This document shows, one piece after another, positions 53,784 through 64,000 of a DNA stretch of 64,000 bases. Source of the DNA: Odontocerum albicorne (taxonomy: Eukaryota; Arthropoda; Insecta; Trichoptera; Odontoceridae); NCBI GenBank assembly GCA_949825065.1, contig OX463849.1, positions 38,717,852-38,781,851 of the forward strand. The letters run 5' to 3'. Numbering within the stretch: position 1 is the first letter of the stretch; the number at the start of each line of letters is the position of its first letter. The notes under the pieces were generated by a model. The model was not told the origin of the DNA. It saw only the letters and a list, made by a program, of their open reading frames with translations, and made no database searches. The position numbers were made by a program, and so were the translations under genes.

Positions 53784-54867
53784 TTGAGTGTTAACATAAG
53801 TCGTCTCCTTTTTTTTTCAATTTAAAAATGAGCACCAAAAGTAAAACAAAATGCTAAATGTTTATACGTCATTCGAAAGAAAATTTTCTTTATTTAATTT
53901 AATTACAAGCCTTCAAAATGGAATGTCAAGTAGACGAAAGTAAGCATTTTCGACACCTCCGTCTGTTCGCATTCAATCGAGGGAATAAAGCTGCCAAAGC
54001 TGCTCATGATATTTGTGAAGTGTACGATGAAGATGCTATGAATGAAAGGACAATTCGTCGATGGTTTTTGGGTTTCAATGATGGTAATTTCGACCTGAAA
54101 GACATGGAGCGTTCCGGACGACCAGTGGACTTCGATGAGGACCGCTTAAACCATATTATTCATCAAGATCCCCTTCAAACCACCGTAGAATTGGCTGATC
54201 AGATGAATTGTAGTCACATAACTGTATACCGCCATCTTAAATCAATGGGAAAAGTCCAGAAGTTCGGCGCTTGGGTTCCACATGTTTTGAGTGAAAATAA
54301 CAAAAATCAACATTCGACAATTTCTGCTGGTTTGCTCGCGCGTCATCGAGCTACGCATGTCCACAAGCAAAGGTTCCTTTACCGCATCATTACTGGTGAT
54401 GAAAAATGGTTTGAAAATGGTGATGAAAAATATTTGAAGGGGATCTTCATGAATAATATGGTTTAAGCGGTCTTCATCAAAGTCCACTGGTTGTCCGGAC
54501 CGCTCCATGTCTTTCAGGTTGAAATTACCGTCATTGAAACGCAAAAACCATCGACGAGCTGTCCTTTCATTCATAGCACCTTCACCGTACACTTCGCAAA
54601 TATCGCGAGCAGCTTTGGCAGCTTTATTCCCTCGATTGAACGCGAACAGAAGGAGGTGTCGAAAATGCTCACTTTCGTCTACTTGACATTCCATTTTGAA
54701 GGCTTGTAATCAAATAAAATAATATATGTAACGTAAAAGCAAACACAATATCTTTTAGAGCAGAAATTTTTCTTTCCAATGACGTATAACATTTACAATT
54801 TTGTTTTACTTTTGGTGCTCATTTTTAAATTGGAAAAAAAACGGACACAACTTATGTTAACACCTAA
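53784..54867. pseudogene. Foldback mariner: two 5' halves head-to-head
   Basis: The left half (plus, frame 53,918-54,466) encodes MECQVDESKHFRHLRLFAFN, RGNKAAKAAHDICEVY, RRWFLGFNDGNFDLKDMERS, then RHLKSMGKVQKFG and TGDEKWF with the first catalytic D. The right half (minus, frame 54,694 downward) encodes nearly the same N-terminus, down to NHIIHEDPLQ, then meets the left half at about 54,435. Both outer ends carry the same 5' inverted repeat (GTGTTAACATAAG), flanked by TA at 53,782-53,783 and 54,868-54,869. The catalytic C-terminal half is absent. A transcript across it would fold into a hairpin of about 400 bp. Confidence 0.93.
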
Positions 54868-56384
54868 TACTATATAAGGGTACACATTTGTGAATAGTAG
54901 AATAGTTAAGTATTGTTTCAACTAAAAATTTCCTTTGTATAATAAATTATATTAATTAATATTTAAGGCTCATGGTCCTTTAAACAGGTCCTTTTTTAAA
55001 GAAAGTTGATAAAAATAAAATCAAAGTACAATTTAGTTTAAAAACACCTGTCATATTTTTTTCATAATACAAATATATTATGTAAGTTAACAATCATCAA
55101 AAGAGAATTCCTTACTATTTTCTACATATACGGTTCATTCCATATTTTTTTTTTTGAAGCCTTCTTCCTGAGAGTTGTAAATAATCATAGTTGTACAATA
55201 ATTGATTTTCAAACTCTATAAGGACCTTACAAGAAAATATTATACCTTGAATATTTTAAAGATAAGTTATTTTGCAGTTCTGATTTATTTGCTAAATCTG
55301 GTCAAAAATTCTCAACATGTAAAAAATCATTGAATATTTTTAAATTCTACCTGTTTTCTGTCTACTTGTTACCTTTTATTGAAAAAAGATATTTGGTTCC
55401 CATAACGTACGTAAAATGTGGATAATTAATTCAGATTTTAAATGTAGATTACAGTAGTTTTAATACTTGTTACACTAATACACATACTCCAAGAAGTTTT
55501 TTAAAATATAAGTTTTTAAAAGATATTACGTTTATATTTCTTACTGTTACTTATAATATAGTTTATGAATAAATAAATTTGTACAAAGTATAAATTTTAC
55601 AATAAATGAAAAATATTTTTAACATGCCACTATTTAGATTGATTATAAAAATCTTTTACAGAAAATGTAAAAAGAATAATCAAATAGTTAATAAGGAAAT
55701 AATATATTCCAAGTTGGAAATAATCTTAAGTCTGTAACACTAGTACTATTCCTTGATTTATTGCATAAAATAGCTTGACAGATTGTCAGAAACATAGATT
55801 CAGAGTTTGTAATATATTTTGCGCAAATTTTGACAAAACCGTGCATTAAGCATCTACAGAAATAATTACATAAAAAGTAAAAAATAAGCAAAACAATAAT
55901 GGGTGGTTGATTGAATAGGAAATTACTACAATACTTATCTTTATTGCAGACTTAATACTAACAAGTTCTACTATTAAAAAAACAATTTTACATTTAAAGC
56001 AATAATTCTACTTTGCAATGGCAGTTTTAGTGAGTGCACGAGTTCAGTATGTTTTCAAAGATTAAGAATTGGTTCAATTTGAAGGTTTACTCAGAATACG
56101 AAGCATAAAGGTAGCAAGTGTTCGAATTAAAATCTGGCCCACAATCAGGTTAAAGTGGATAAAGCATGTGATGGAGAGTGAGAAGTTTATATAGGATTTT
56201 CAGATTGTTTCAGAATAAATGAAAAGGAGCAGGTGGTTAATAGTAGATAATGAAAATTCTTAATCTTAGACAGTGATCCAAGATGCGATTTCCTTTTTAT
56301 CTTTTATAAATACAACTTATAATGACAATACTGTTTTTCAGTTGAAAAAAATGTGATACAAATAGCTGCTTCCTCATGAGAGTA

Positions 56385-56480
56385 GTTATAAAGTAGCGCC
56401 ATTACTACTTTTTACTTGGTCTTTTGCGTAGCATTCTACTTCAGAATTGAAAAGTAGCTGTAATAGTGCTATTTTTCAAA
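56385..56480 (+). repeat. Dispersed repeat with AGTAGC words, copy 1
   Basis: TTATAAAGTAGCGCCATTAC, then TACTTTTTACTTGGTC, GCATTCTACTTCAGAATTG and AAAAGTAGCTGTAATAG match the region 57,905-57,995 with many substitutions. It is probably an old non-autonomous transposon. Confidence 0.5.
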
Positions 56481-56814
56481 CTAGTAGCTTTAACGATACC
56501 ATAAGAAATCAACTAAATGCACTTGCAGATCACACTGTTGAAAATAAATTATCTAAACTTTTAACCATGACTACATTCAAACATCTACGAATAAAAAGTA
56601 AAATATGTTTTGAATCAATATTGCAATGGATGTTCAGATTGAATGCAAAAATCATCAAAACAGGTATTGTAATATGACAAAAGAGTGATGAGCAGTTTAT
56701 ATTTCAAGTTATTTTTTACTTGATCATGAGAATAATATTTATTTTTTCCCTATATTTATTAGTATTTGGATCCTAATTATCTTAGTGTAAAACGACTGAA
56801 TAAAATAATTAAAT

Positions 56815-57415
56815 CAGAAACCAACAATTTGGATTTCGATCTAAAAAGGTTAAAAAACTAATTACCTTAGAACACATAGCATTTGAAATAAATTCAAGAG
56901 TATGATGATAACACACAAACGGACACATCTCTCGAGGAGTGAAAATATGTCTTGTTAAAACTCTAGACTTTCTCAACATCTCAGAAATGTAGACAATAAA
57001 AGCCAGAGAAGGATCAAGGATAGAATCTTTTGAGGTGTGGGTGTTGGAGATGACTGCTGGTGTTACATAGATGGAACAACTAACAAATGCGTCTTGTTTT
57101 GGAAGAACTAAAACATCTGACAGGTTTTTAAAAATAAACACTTGTCGCATTCTTCAGTTCTTCGGTCACATTTCGCATAAGGAGGGTATGGAGAAATTCA
57201 TAGTCACTGGCAATAAAAAAGGTTGCAGGAGTAGAGGTAGATTATCTATGCACTGAAGCGACCAGGTGAAGAGTGCTTTGGGCATGTCTTTGTCCCAGGT
57301 TATTCAGACAGTGGAATTCCAAGAGAACCGGAGAATAATGTGCACAATTTGCAACAAATGTGTGTCATGTTCCTCAGCATTGAGGTCATGACGCAGAAGA
57401 TGATGATGATAACAA
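56815..57415 (+). pseudogene. RTE-like LINE-B fragments with a repetitive 3' end
   Basis: Positions 56,815-56,910 read NQQFGFRSKKVKKLITLEHI, faintly like a reverse transcriptase Q-F-G-F-R motif. Positions 57,020-57,410 give ESFEVWVLEMTAG, then TSDRFLKINTCRILQFFGHI, SHKEGMEKFIVTGNKKG, SRGRLSMH, a stop, and DQVKSALGMSLSQVIQT. That is the C-terminal tail of the family at 14,456-14,890. The 3' end is a short GATGATGATAA run. Confidence 0.72.
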
Positions 57416-57889
57416 TTTTATTTCCTGATTTAAATGTTTTGGAAGGCTAATATATACATATAATTATAAATAATATATGAAAGATTAAGGGAAAAGTGTT
57501 AACTAATAAAATAATAAAAATAGAATTAGTACTCACACTAACTTTATCCAAAGCATCATCAAGACGAACTGGGTACTGTCAGTATATCTTCCAAGTAGTG
57601 TTTTTAGTGCCCTCTAGCCATTTGTGAAATACTCAGGTAAGATGTGCTTAGGCCAAACCATGTGTTATAGATAAAACTTCAATAATCTTCCAAATAATCC
57701 AGATTTCCATATAATTATTATTATCAATATTGCAAGAAGGATAATAAAAAATTATTGAAGTTTAAATATCTTGGAGTTAACGAATAAATATTCTAAATCT
57801 GGTTGTATAAAACTCAGATATCCATCCATGAGGCTATTTAGGTTTATACATATTCAGTATTGTTAAGAAACACTACAGGTAGCGGTAGC

Positions 57890-57995
57890 GCACTTTGCAC
57901 TAAGAGCAGCTGTAAAGTTACACCGTTACTATTTGTCACTTTCTTGTTTGAGTGGTACGCTACTTTAGATGAAAAGTCACTGTAACAATTCCCTT
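57890..57995 (+). repeat. Dispersed repeat with AGTAGC words, copy 2
   Basis: GGTAGCGGTAGCGCACTTTG, then CTGTAAAGTTACACCGTTAC, GTGGTACGCTACTTTAGATG and AAAAGTCACTGTAACAATTC parallel copy 1 at 56,385-56,480. Confidence 0.5.
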
Positions 57996-58901
57996 TTTTT
58001 TTTCAAAATAGTTTTAACAACACTACATACATTTATGTAACTTTTAGTTCAAGTAGATGTTATTTTATCAATAAAAAAATTATAATGTTACAAAGATCTA
58101 GGATAATTATTGGAGATTTATTTTCACCACATTATTTTCACAACATTTTGCGACAAAAGCGGTACAAATAAAGCATTAACATTGAATTATGTGTTAAATA
58201 TATATATTTTATTTTTTTATTTCTTTGGTTCACTGCTGAACACATGCGTCTCCAAGATTAAACTTGACTAAAATATCACAAAATTAAATTAGTCAAAACC
58301 TAAATCTTCAATTCAATACAAAAACTGACTTCTCATAAAATATTTTGCTTGTATTAAATGATTATTCGAAAATCATCAGCAGTTAATTTGCAATTGATAA
58401 GTAAAAATTCAATAATTTCTTTCAAAAATATTTATTAGATAAAGCAATATATGTGAAACGCAGTGAATCAATCCAAGGTAAAATACATAAGAATAATATA
58501 TAATATATATTACTTACATGGGACAAATTTATATTCAATAACATTTCCAATAAACATTCATCAATTATTTTATTCACAAAGCCTTAATCAAAACACATGA
58601 GATTGTTAATACTTCAAGAGGAAACTAATGTATTTTTTATTATTTCCATAGCACTGCATGTATAATTTACTATTTGAAATTTTAAGCTTGATTCAGTTAA
58701 AAAATAATATGTGAAAACAAAACGGAAAATAAGGTAGGTGGTAAGCAAGCTAATTCACCAAGAATATGTTTGTCACTTTTATTTTTGCACTATTCAATTT
58801 TATTCAGATTATTTTAGATAAACATTATTTTATACTAACAGACAATCTGTTGGAAATAAAAAAAGAATGTTATCCCTTTTTATGACTTTTAAGTGACCAC
58901 T

Positions 58902-58997
58902 AATAGGTTTATCCAGCTTAATTTTGGTATTCCAATAGGTTTATCCAGCTTAATTTTGGTATTCCAATAGGTTTATCCAGCTTAATTTTGGTATTCC
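58902..58997. repeat. Tandem repeat, three identical 32-bp units
   Basis: The unit AATAGGTTTATCCAGCTTAA plus TTTTGGTATTCC starts at 58,902, 58,934 and 58,966 without differences. Perfect identity points to a recent expansion. Confidence 0.95.
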
Positions 58998-59726
58998 AAT
59001 AAAACATAATCTCAGAGTTTAATAGTTAATAAATAGTTTAAAAACATGATAAAAATAAACATTTTCAGAGAAATAGCTGTTGAAAAATCTTAAAAGTATG
59101 AATATTCAATTTTATAATTTTGAACATAAAATCGTGTTACATTAACAAGAATGCAAAAAAAAACTTTAAATGTGTATTGGAATACTTTTTGAGGCAATTT
59201 TAAATTCAGTGGAATTTCAAAAAAATATATAGATTTGTATTAAGGAAGAATGCTTTTTTGTTGTAATTATACTACCAGAGCAATTAAATGTTGATTACAA
59301 GAGTCCATCACATCTGTGCCAAATAACAAAAAAAAATGAGATAAGATTCACATTAATTTACTTCCCTATTGGTGTAAATGATTCATACATAATGTTATAT
59401 TTTGGGCAAAATTTAACCCGCAAACACAAGATCAATAGAGTTACACAACTATTTTTTTTCTTTTCAAAATTTACTAATATCCGTATGATCCATGAAAATT
59501 GCAAGTCAAAATATATCAGGCAAATAAAATAACGATAAGAAAAATATTTTTTTTATTAAAAAACTAGAGCTGTTTGTAAACAACTTGAATTGAGCTCCGA
59601 CTGAAAGAATGGAAAAAACTTTCTATTCTACTAGGTTACAAACATTGTTTGGGATCGGTTTAAAACTTTAATTGGCTGCCATTTCGATTTATGTAGATTT
59701 TTGTCATAATATGGAAGAAAAACATT

Positions 59727-59975
59727 TTAACCCTGAGAGTGCTACGAGAAAAAAATATAATTGTCTATCTAGTGCTGAGATATATTTACGATTCGGACGT
59801 TCGTGATAAATATTTATTTTAAACAACAAAAAAACAAAAAACATATATTTTTACAACATAAATATATTTTAGAATATGTACCCTTGTATTCTAAATGAAT
59901 GATATTCATTTAGAATACAAGGGTAGAACAAATTTCTTCCACTGCTATAGCAGTGCGCCGATCTCTCAGGGTTAA
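59727..59975. mobile_element. piggyBac-like MITE with an internal perfect palindrome
   Basis: It has TTAA at both ends and a perfect 13-bp inverted terminus TTAACCCTGAGAG. Inside, 59,879-59,925 is a perfect palindrome with 22-bp arms (beginning TACCCTTGTATTCTAAATG) and a 3-base loop. It is 249 bp and non-coding. It differs in sequence from the MITEs at 7,822 and 32,473, so it belongs to another TTAA family. Confidence 0.9.
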
Positions 59976-60837
59976 GCACGGTGGTGTCAATTTACAAGAC
60001 AAATTTTCCATGATTTCACTGACAAATTAAATAGCCTGTTCTGCGATACTGAAAATTTAAATTAGATTGATCAGTGAAATTTGACAATACTTCATATAAG
60101 ATGCTAAAAGTAATGCTGTCACAAATTTGTCAACTATTTTGTGAGATGATAGAGAACTGATTGAGTGTGACCATAATACAAAGTGATCAGGGTAAGTCAG
60201 TGGAATTTGTATTATTAATATTTACAGAAAAGTTCAATTGAAGTCATGCATATGTGTCAATAAAAGCATTTGTGATTGCTTAGGTGCAAAATATACAAGT
60301 GATGCAAATAAAATAATTGCAATGTTATTTGTATATTTAAAAAGTTTCAAAATTACATGCGATATTTAAAAAAAATTGAAAGTTAATAAATTAGGTATGA
60401 GTGTAAATCAAATGACAAAATCCTCCATTAATATATTTAATTCAGATTTTTTTTAAATGAAAGAATATTTGAAGACGGCATAAGATTAATACAACACATT
60501 AAATTGTACAATCTCTAAAAAAAAATCATCAACAATGAGTATATATTTTAAGGTTATTGTCATTTGACATATTTTTTAAAACAAAGCGTAAGAAAATAAG
60601 TCAACAAGCTTGCAGATTATAGCACCAACAATATACAGTTTTCAAAAATTTCATGTCAGATTAATATTGTCATTGTTTTGGCCTTTTATTACACCAAATA
60701 TAAAACTTTATTTGTGTTTTTTTTTAATAATGCAGTAGTAAGTTATGTAAAAGTACTCAATAAACAACATAAATTATTCTTAATAAATTGTATACGTTCT
60801 TAAAAAACATATGGTTGAATTAAGTTCAGAAAACATT

Positions 60838-61035
60838 AGAATACAGCGACTGTTATATCACTGAAGATGCCGGAACGAGCATGACTCGCTCGCCGCATGT
60901 ATAGGCACTGATCTTCACTAACCCGAATGATGCTCATAAACTTCATCCTGCACACTGTCCTAACTGTAAAACTACGATATATATCCATATATCCCCCAAA
61001 TACATTTAACTTCTTGTGGTAAAATGTATTCAAGT
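60838..61035 (-). other. Exon-like island within the intron
   Basis: This is a patch of nearly balanced base composition in otherwise very AT-rich intron. A 65-codon minus frame reads MNTFYHKKLNVFGGYMDIYR, then VCRMKFMSIIRVSEDQCLYM and RASHARSGIFSDI. No confident splice sites or known motif were found. It could be an alternative first exon, a non-coding regulatory island or old transposon sequence. Confidence 0.3.
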
Positions 61036-62319
61036 TTTTCTATTGAAGAATTCTTGCATGAAGTTGTTAGTGAAACAATGACAATCAAACCTAAAACTTG
61101 TGGAGTTAATATGAAATTATGTTTAGCAGCAAAATATTACGAAAAGGAGTAAAAACATAATATCAGAGGGAAATAAAGTCAGAAAAATGAAAGAAAGGAA
61201 ATTTAGGAAAAGAATTATAGTTTATTTTAAAATAAGCAGAAAATAATTACAGCATAAATAAACAACAAACTCAGTTGAATCATGTCTCCCTGCCGTAAAT
61301 TTATTTTGTCTTAAACATTACAATAAACAAGGTGATAACTACAATTATTTGAATTACAATTAAATAAATGTTCTCAGATATTTTCATAAGTTAAATGAAG
61401 TATCAGCGAGTGAAATGAATGATAACAGATGTACAGATAGATATACTATAAATGATTACATTATATACAATGATTGTTAATACTCGTACCAAGGTAGTTT
61501 TAAATATTCTTTCCTATAGATTCAGATTATAAGATCCACTTAAAAAATATGCACTTTTTAAAACCTCTTCAAAGAATTTAGAGAAATGTCTTTTGGACAT
61601 GTATACATTAAATACATTGTTTAATGAAATGTTTCATTATATTTTATACATAGATAGTTGTTTCAAAATATTGTATACATTTATTTTGATGAATATTTAA
61701 TTTCAAATATTTCAATTACTTAAGTAAATTTTTAAAATGTGAATGCATAATTTTCAATAATTTTAACTTTTAGTGAAATATTTTAATGGTTAGTAACGAT
61801 AACAGTTTTTTTCTTGTGGAAACAAAAAGAAAACTTAAGCTTGAAATTTTTTTGACTTATATTTAGGAGAGAGGTGTTGTTAACCAATAATCTGAAATTT
61901 AACGAGTGACAAAAAACTGTATTGCTTGTCTGAGAAAACTTGAAGTTATATTCATAATGAATATAAATATATATTTTTTTCATAATTCATTGAAATTCAT
62001 TAAATGCATCTCAGTTTTCTAGTTCAAACAAAACAATAGTTTCACTGAGGATAATTTCACATTGCAAGTAAACATTTTTTGCATAAAAAAGTCGATATGT
62101 AAAATTTGAGATATTAAATTCTTCAACATTAAGACCACAGCATTGAAAGATGTAAAATATTTGTATAAGTCATACATTTATTAAAAAAACAAACATAATT
62201 TTTTTATTAGCCATATTATAAAAATATTGAATAAACAAAAGAAATACGTAAAATGATAGAATACGTAAAATGGTAGATTACGCAAATTGAACTTGTGAAA
62301 GGTAAAAGGTAAATACATC

Positions 62320-62490
62320 AAACATGTATAGGATATTATCGTACATGCATAGGATATTATCGTACATGTACATAATATTATCGTACATGTATAGGATATT
62401 ATCGTACATGTATAGGATATTATCGTACATGAACATAATATTATCGTACATGTATAGGATATTATCGTACATGTATAGGATATTATCGTT
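62320..62490. repeat. Tandem repeat: 21-bp unit, 8 copies with a 3-unit pattern
   Basis: The unit GTACATGTATAGGATATTAT plus C recurs about eight times. Units three and six carry ACATAATATT instead of ATAGGATATT, so the order A-A-B repeats with a 63-bp period. The minus-strand frames across it (for example 62,181-62,510) simply read this repeat as a 7-residue motif and are not genes. Confidence 0.9.
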
Positions 62491-63493
62491 TTAATAAAGG
62501 TATAAACCATTATACAACTTCAAATAAATCTTATTTAATTAATTCAACATTATAAAAATTTCACAAAAACTATGTACAAAAATTAGCTACTAAAAATCAA
62601 ATGTAGACATTGCATACATACATTGAAAGAACAATAACTAATATTCTGCACCAAGGAACTAGTTCATGCCAAGAACTGTCCAATCCAAGTATTCTCTAAA
62701 TCTCGTTCCTAATAACCTCCGTGTATTTAGACATCAAAATATCTAAATTTCTAGTGAAATATTATTTCATACAAATATATGTATATAATGCACAGTTGTG
62801 CTAATATGAAGCACCAAATTACATACAATAAACACTGAGAGTAAGAGACAATGAAAAAAAATTCATAGAAAATACCATGGGGCATTGACAACGCAAATCT
62901 AAGAATAAATAATATTCAACGATAATTGTCCGTAAAATAACAGGGGTACTTTCCATAACTTGCACATGATTGGTAAAAATAATTAATAGAAAGTAGAAAG
63001 TCAGCAATAAAAATTAAGAACTTTAATAAATTTCAAACAAAAATTTAAAAGTGGGCTCATTTTCTTTACATTCTCTTTAACTGCGTACACATTTAAATCA
63101 ATGGTGAATGTAAAAAAATAATTGATGGAAGGGTAATTAATTGTTAATTTTATGTATCATAAAAATAGAATATTGATTTTTTTATATCTATCCACCAGTA
63201 TTCCCTATGAAATAAATTACATATTCAATATATCTTATAGTAGATGTCAAATGATTATTGATTTTAAATAAAAACAGTTTAAGGGAATTTTTAAGTCACG
63301 TTTATGTGTTATGACTTGGATTAATAATAATAATTGGATATTTTACAAATAAAATTTGTAAAATTGAGCCAATATATAGGAAGTGATTGAATTAAAATGT
63401 GTACATAGCCTTGCTCTCACTGACGTGTTACTTTCAATTAAATTGATTGATGTTAATAATAGAATAAGAATTTCTAGAGGACAACATACTTAC
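62491..63493 (-). other. Intron sequence without recognised features
   Basis: AT-rich and unique-looking. Nothing to annotate before the donor at 63,493. Confidence 0.5.
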
Positions 63494-63954
63494 ACTGTAT
63501 TATCGAGCGGCACATTGTTATATTGATTATCACTATTATTAATAAAATTATTCAGTTCGTTTATTTGACTTTTATTACTGTGGCCATTCTGAACGGCGTA
63601 ATTATTCAACTGACTATTTTCAGTTTCAACTAGAAGCCGATCTTTGGCCGAGGTGGCATCACCATTGGAGGGTTTGGTGGTGCCATTTTGGAATGGATTG
63701 ACTCCATTTGTCTCTGTTTCTTGCCTGGTAGGCAGCACTTGTGATGTTGGAGCTGAGCCTGTTTGATTGTGAGGAGCTGAATGGTTCAAGAGTGCCTCTT
63801 CTCTTTCCCTCACAGATATTTCGTACGCAGACTCACTTTCTATTTGTTGGCTCTTTTCTGAAGGCTGTTGCTGTTCATTAACAATTTTATTCTCAATGGA
63901 CTTTTGATCTTCCTCTAAACTTTTGTTTTCCTCTGTTGGACTCTTATCTCCGTC
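63494..63954 (-). CDS. Internal exon, disordered acidic/polar protein with an NPF motif
   Basis: The minus-strand acceptor CGTTTTTCTGCAG precedes GACGGAGATAAG, and the exon ends AATACAGT before the donor GTAAGT. It is 461 bp, enters in phase 0 and leaves in phase 2. It encodes DGDKSPTEENKSLEEDQKSI, then NEQQQPSEKSQQIESESAYE, ISVREREEALLN, TNGVNPFQNGTTKPSNGDA and NNFINNSDNQYNNVPLDNTV. It is highly charged at first, then asparagine-rich, with no globular domain. The NPF tripeptide would bind EH-domain proteins. It joins the exon at 48,694 in frame. The ATG seen just upstream lies in the intron and is not a start. I do not recognise the gene; upstream exons lie beyond the right edge. Confidence 0.85.
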
Positions 63955-64000
63955 CTGCAGAAAAACGTGCAATCAATTAAATATCGAAATGTCCAGACAC
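63955..64000 (-). other. End of the upstream intron
   Basis: Minus-strand intron sequence leading to the acceptor at 63,955. The pyrimidine tract before it is short (CGTTTTTCTGCAG). The preceding exon is outside the window. Confidence 0.7.

Larger units (their letters stand above)
48978..63493 (-). other. 14.5-kb intron between the two recognised exons
   Basis: The donor at 63,493 is GTAAGT and the acceptor at 48,978 is TTTTAG. The intron is AT-rich and loaded with DNA transposons listed separately. Stretches 54,868-56,384, 57,996-58,901 and 61,036-62,320 show nothing that I recognise. No additional coding exon with clear splice sites was found inside, except the weak candidate at 60,838-61,035. 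Confidence 0.75.

Noticed and set aside
62181..62510. A membrane-like repeat protein on the minus strand
   Set aside because: The frame is the translation of a 21-bp minisatellite plus AT-rich flank.

Overview
This is eukaryotic, AT-rich DNA (roughly two thirds A+T by eye), almost certainly from an insect. The retrotransposon remains (RTE-like and jockey-like LINEs), the mariner, Tigger/pogo, hAT and piggyBac-type elements, the tRNA-derived SINEs and a short transgelin-type exon are all familiar from Lepidoptera, which is my best guess for the order. It is a weak guess made without any database search. There are no bacterial genes, rRNA genes, functional tRNA genes or CRISPR arrays. Most long open frames are transposon fragments or tandem repeats that happen to stay open.

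Layout. Positions 1-38,280 are a graveyard of nested transposons and satellites: many 3' ends of one LINE family (called LINE-A here), two tRNA-derived SINE families, several MITEs with clear terminal repeats and target duplications, a 5'-truncated jockey-like LINE with an 879-codon frame (20,690-23,329), a 3.7-kb minisatellite with a 74-bp two-monomer unit (24,710-28,429) and a 20-copy 42-bp minisatellite (32,938-33,777). At 38,288-38,341 on the minus strand lies an 18-codon first coding exon that looks like the start of a transgelin/calponin-family gene. Positions 39,000-45,900 hold more TE debris, including a LINE reverse transcriptase split by a TTAA-flanked MITE and a Tigger-type transposase C-terminus.

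From about 45,900 to the right edge the sequence belongs to one minus-strand gene. Two internal exons (63,494-63,954, then 48,694-48,977) have good splice sites and exactly compatible phases across a 14.5-kb intron. They encode a disordered N/Q/S-rich segment with two NPF motifs and three LLD(I/F)(S/N) motifs, suggesting an endocytic or clathrin-adaptor-binding protein. I cannot name the gene. Its intron carries a pogo-like element, two mariner copies with different internal deletions, a head-to-head mariner foldback, a LINE 3' end and a piggyBac-like MITE.

The most notable observations are the pair of differently deleted mariner copies, the foldback mariner that could make a long hairpin RNA, the block structure of the 74-bp satellite, a scattered over-represented octamer (TACTCGTA/TACGAGTA) concentrated in the left 36 kb, and the two hidden splice-supported gene signals.
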